From: Stakelama flava
GTDB lineage: Bacteria; Pseudomonadota; Alphaproteobacteria; Sphingomonadales; Sphingomonadaceae
Direction: 5' to 3'
Assembly (NCBI RefSeq): GCF_019351405.1
Contig: NZ_JAHWZX010000008.1
Coordinates: 62,001 to 126,000 of the forward strand
Length of the DNA: 64,000 bases
The position numbers were made by a program, and so were the translations under genes. How positions within the stretch are numbered: position 1 is the stretch's first letter; the number at the start of each line of letters is the position of its first letter. Positions 62,769 through 64,000 of this stretch are shown here, in pieces. The notes below the pieces were generated by a model that was not told the origin of the DNA, searched no databases, and saw only the letters and a list, made by a program, of their open reading frames with translations.

Positions 62769-63128
62769 CTAGCGGCAGGTGACGTTGCCGCGATCGATTT
62801 CACGTCCAAGCAGGCCGCCGGCCGCGCCGCCCAGAACGGTGGTAAGCAACGTTGAATCGCCGCTTCCCAGCTGATTGCCGAGCACGCCGCCCAGCGCGGC
62901 TCCGATGATCAGGCCGGTGGTCCCATCGGAATGTTTGCAATAATAGCGACCATTGTCGCCGCGATAGATCCGGGTATTGCGCGTGACCCGCGTCGCCCGA
63001 TGCCCGGCCTTATAATGCTTTTCCGGCTGATAATGATGATGCCCTTGGCTATGATGGCTCTGCGCCAGAACCGGCATTGCGGGAACGGTGAGGGCGGCGG
63101 CGGCCATCCCGAGAATTACATTGCGCAC
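62769..63128 (-). CDS. Glycine-zipper 2TM-domain envelope protein
   Basis: A 119-residue exported protein started at GTG 63128 with GGAG seven bases upstream. The signal peptide is MRNVILGMAAAALTVPAMPVLAQ. A His/Tyr-rich stretch (SHHSQGHHHYQPEKHY) precedes a glycine-zipper segment (GLIIGAALGGVLGNQLG, GGAAGGLLGREI) typical of outer-membrane-associated small proteins. Two cysteines (YYCKHS, VTCR) may pair. The His cluster could bind metal, which is inference. Confidence 0.85.
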   Translation of the reverse strand: MRNVILGMAAAALTVPAMPVLAQSHHSQGHHHYQPEKHYKAGHRATRVTRNTRIYRGDNGRYYCKHSDGTTGLIIGAALGGVLGNQLGSGDSTLLTTVLGGAAGGLLGREIDRGNVTCR

Positions 63129-63647
63129 CAGAAATCTCCTATGCAGTTGACGCAGGGTAAAACCGTCGCGGAACCCAACCGTTGCATGAACCAAAAACAA
63201 CGTTTCGTTCAGTCAACGAACGCGATGTGAGGAACGCGTCTACCGGCTTGTTTTGGACGGAAAATCGCTGTGCTGATCGATGGTATTAAAATATCCGATA
63301 TTGCAAAAATGCCGGAGTTGAAGGTTATGCGCTGCACGTCTGGCGCGCTTGCCGGCCATGGCAGTGGCGGATCGTATATGGAAGCGACGCCGCCATCGTC
63401 GCGTCCTGTCACGCTGCGACCCACGCGGCGCCGTGTCGATCAGTTGCAGGAAGCGTAGTTGATGCCGCCAGCCGAAATCGTATCAGCCAGCGCCTCATCG
63501 CGCTTATCAAAGGGGCGGCGACCGGGCAGCGCCTTCATCACGCCATCGGCATGCGGCAGCAGACGATGGGCGCGCGCCCATCGTCTGCTTCTTATCCAAA
63601 GCAGGAAAACAACCGAACCGTGTTATTTTCGCATTACGCCCGCGCCG
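63129..63647. other. Intergenic stretch without a convincing gene
   Basis: About 520 bp between the glycine-zipper gene and ppc. Base composition is more AT-rich around 63270-63330 (GGTATTAAAATATCC). Two short open frames (plus 63270-63458, 62 residues; minus 63209-63424, 71 residues) lack ribosome sites and family features. A perfect 32-bp palindrome at 63558-63589 lies near the ppc end. Confidence 0.6.
63558..63589. terminator. Perfect 32-bp palindrome downstream of ppc
   Basis: AGCAGACGATGGGCGC and its exact complement meet at 63573/63574. It lies 58 bp after the ppc stop codon (minus strand). It is the longest perfect palindrome I found here. It probably terminates or stabilises the ppc transcript, though no T-tract follows on the minus strand. 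Confidence 0.65.
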
Positions 63648-64000
63648 CTAGCCCGAATTTCGCAACGCGGTCGCGATCGCATTGATCGAGAGCAGGATGC
63701 CCTCACCGATGCGATCATCTTCCTCACCCGCGCGATGGCGCTTCAGCAGTTCGATCTGCAACAGGTTAAGCGGTTCGATATAGGGCAGGCGCAGCCGGAT
63801 AGAGGTTTCCAGCGCGGGATGTTTTTCCAGCAATCGCGTCTGCCGCGTGACGTTAAGCAACCCGGCCTGCGTCAATTCCCATCCGTCACGGATGCGCCCG
63901 AAGATAGTGTCGCGGGTCGTGTCGTCCTCGACCAGCTGGGCATAGCGCGCGGCGATGCCCATATCGGACTTGGCGAGCACCATTTCCATGTTTTCCAGCG
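63648..64000 (-). CDS. ppc: Phosphoenolpyruvate carboxylase (5' part outside window)
   Basis: PEP carboxylase replenishes oxaloacetate. Only the C-terminal 117 codons are present and the frame runs off the window edge. LENMEMVLAKSDMGIAARYAQLV, the RLPYIEPLNLLQIELLKRHR segment and the final SINAIATALRNSG (the family ends in xRNTG) identify it. The last motif has Ser where most have Thr. It is anaplerotic and complements the TCA genes at the other end of the window. Confidence 0.95.
   Translation of the reverse strand, partial: LENMEMVLAKSDMGIAARYAQLVEDDTTRDTIFGRIRDGWELTQAGLLNVTRQTRLLEKHPALETSIRLRLPYIEPLNLLQIELLKRHRAGEEDDRIGEGILLSINAIATALRNSG

Noticed and set aside
63209..63458. Two overlapping short frames on opposite strands
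   Set aside because: Neither has a ribosome site, biased third positions or recognisable motifs.

Overview
The window is a stretch of ordinary chromosome from a GC-rich alphaproteobacterium, almost certainly a sphingomonad (Sphingomonas, Sphingopyxis or Novosphingobium type). The evidence is strong G/C bias at third codon positions, an RNase E with a long acidic insert in its S1 domain, the mdh/sucD/sucA and sdhCDAB clusters, frequent TTG and GTG starts behind good ribosome binding sites, and many small exported lipoproteins. I see no phage, transposase, integrase, CRISPR array or rRNA. One tRNA gene, tRNA-Lys(TTT), is present.

Layout. 1-10833 (minus strand) is a block for the TCA cycle and the succinate dehydrogenase complex. 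sdhCDA is followed by a rho-independent-type terminator, a ClpP-like protein, sdhB, a hotdog thioesterase and the ZapE ATPase; then come mdh, an exported protein of unknown function, sucD and a 3'-truncated sucA. 10986-13746 holds twin soluble methyl-accepting proteins with globin-sensor-like N-termini. 13795-18453 holds an SDR, prmA, phhA, a TIGR02117-type protein, a small lipoprotein and glpQ. 18521-26827 is a molybdenum hydroxylase operon: a PaoA-like subunit, a PaoB-like subunit, two PaoC-like catalytic subunits, XdhC, a MocA-like cytidylyltransferase and an EamA transporter. 26889-38417 holds acs, two small unknown proteins, a POT peptide transporter, a nitroreductase, a GntR regulator, a zinc ribbon protein, an acyl-CoA dehydrogenase, Sua5, PilZ, MsrA, GalE and PAP2. 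38625-43590 holds tRNA-Lys, folK, a type-5 uracil-DNA glycosylase, thyA-folA, a solo RadC-type JAB protein, an exported methyltransferase and prfB.

43654-50442 holds mrcA and an N-acetylmuramoyl-L-alanine amidase, divergent from rne. 50579-57536 holds an M48 protease with repeats, a DsbA-like thioredoxin, an ABC-2 exporter, a CPBP protease, glpX and hom. 57726-64000 holds a 2-oxoglutarate/Fe(II) oxygenase, several lipoproteins (one with a C-terminal MliC-like domain), a Bcr/CflA-type MFS transporter, a very acidic small protein, a glycine-zipper protein and the 3' end of ppc.

How it fits together. The first 11 kb feeds electrons from succinate and malate into respiration. thyA and folA overlap by 4 bp and couple dTMP synthesis to dihydrofolate recycling, with folK and a uracil glycosylase close by. 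The amidase-mrcA-prfB-methyltransferase run mixes cell-wall and translation functions. The Mo-hydroxylase operon carries its own cofactor maturation genes.

Most worth a second look: (i) the ClpP-like protein inside the sdh cluster, with the ClpP Ser-His spacing but an apparent Asp-to-Asn change, placed behind an internal terminator; (ii) a lipobox-bearing SAM methyltransferase translationally coupled to prfB; (iii) the PaoABC-like operon with two catalytic subunits and no export signal on its Fe-S subunit; (iv) tandem 456-residue globin-sensor-like receptors without a visible proximal histidine; (v) CtrA-like boxes before the first receptor and before the PilZ gene; (vi) perfect palindromes at convergent stop codons and downstream of ppc. 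I did not find a clearly new multi-gene system such as a defence island.
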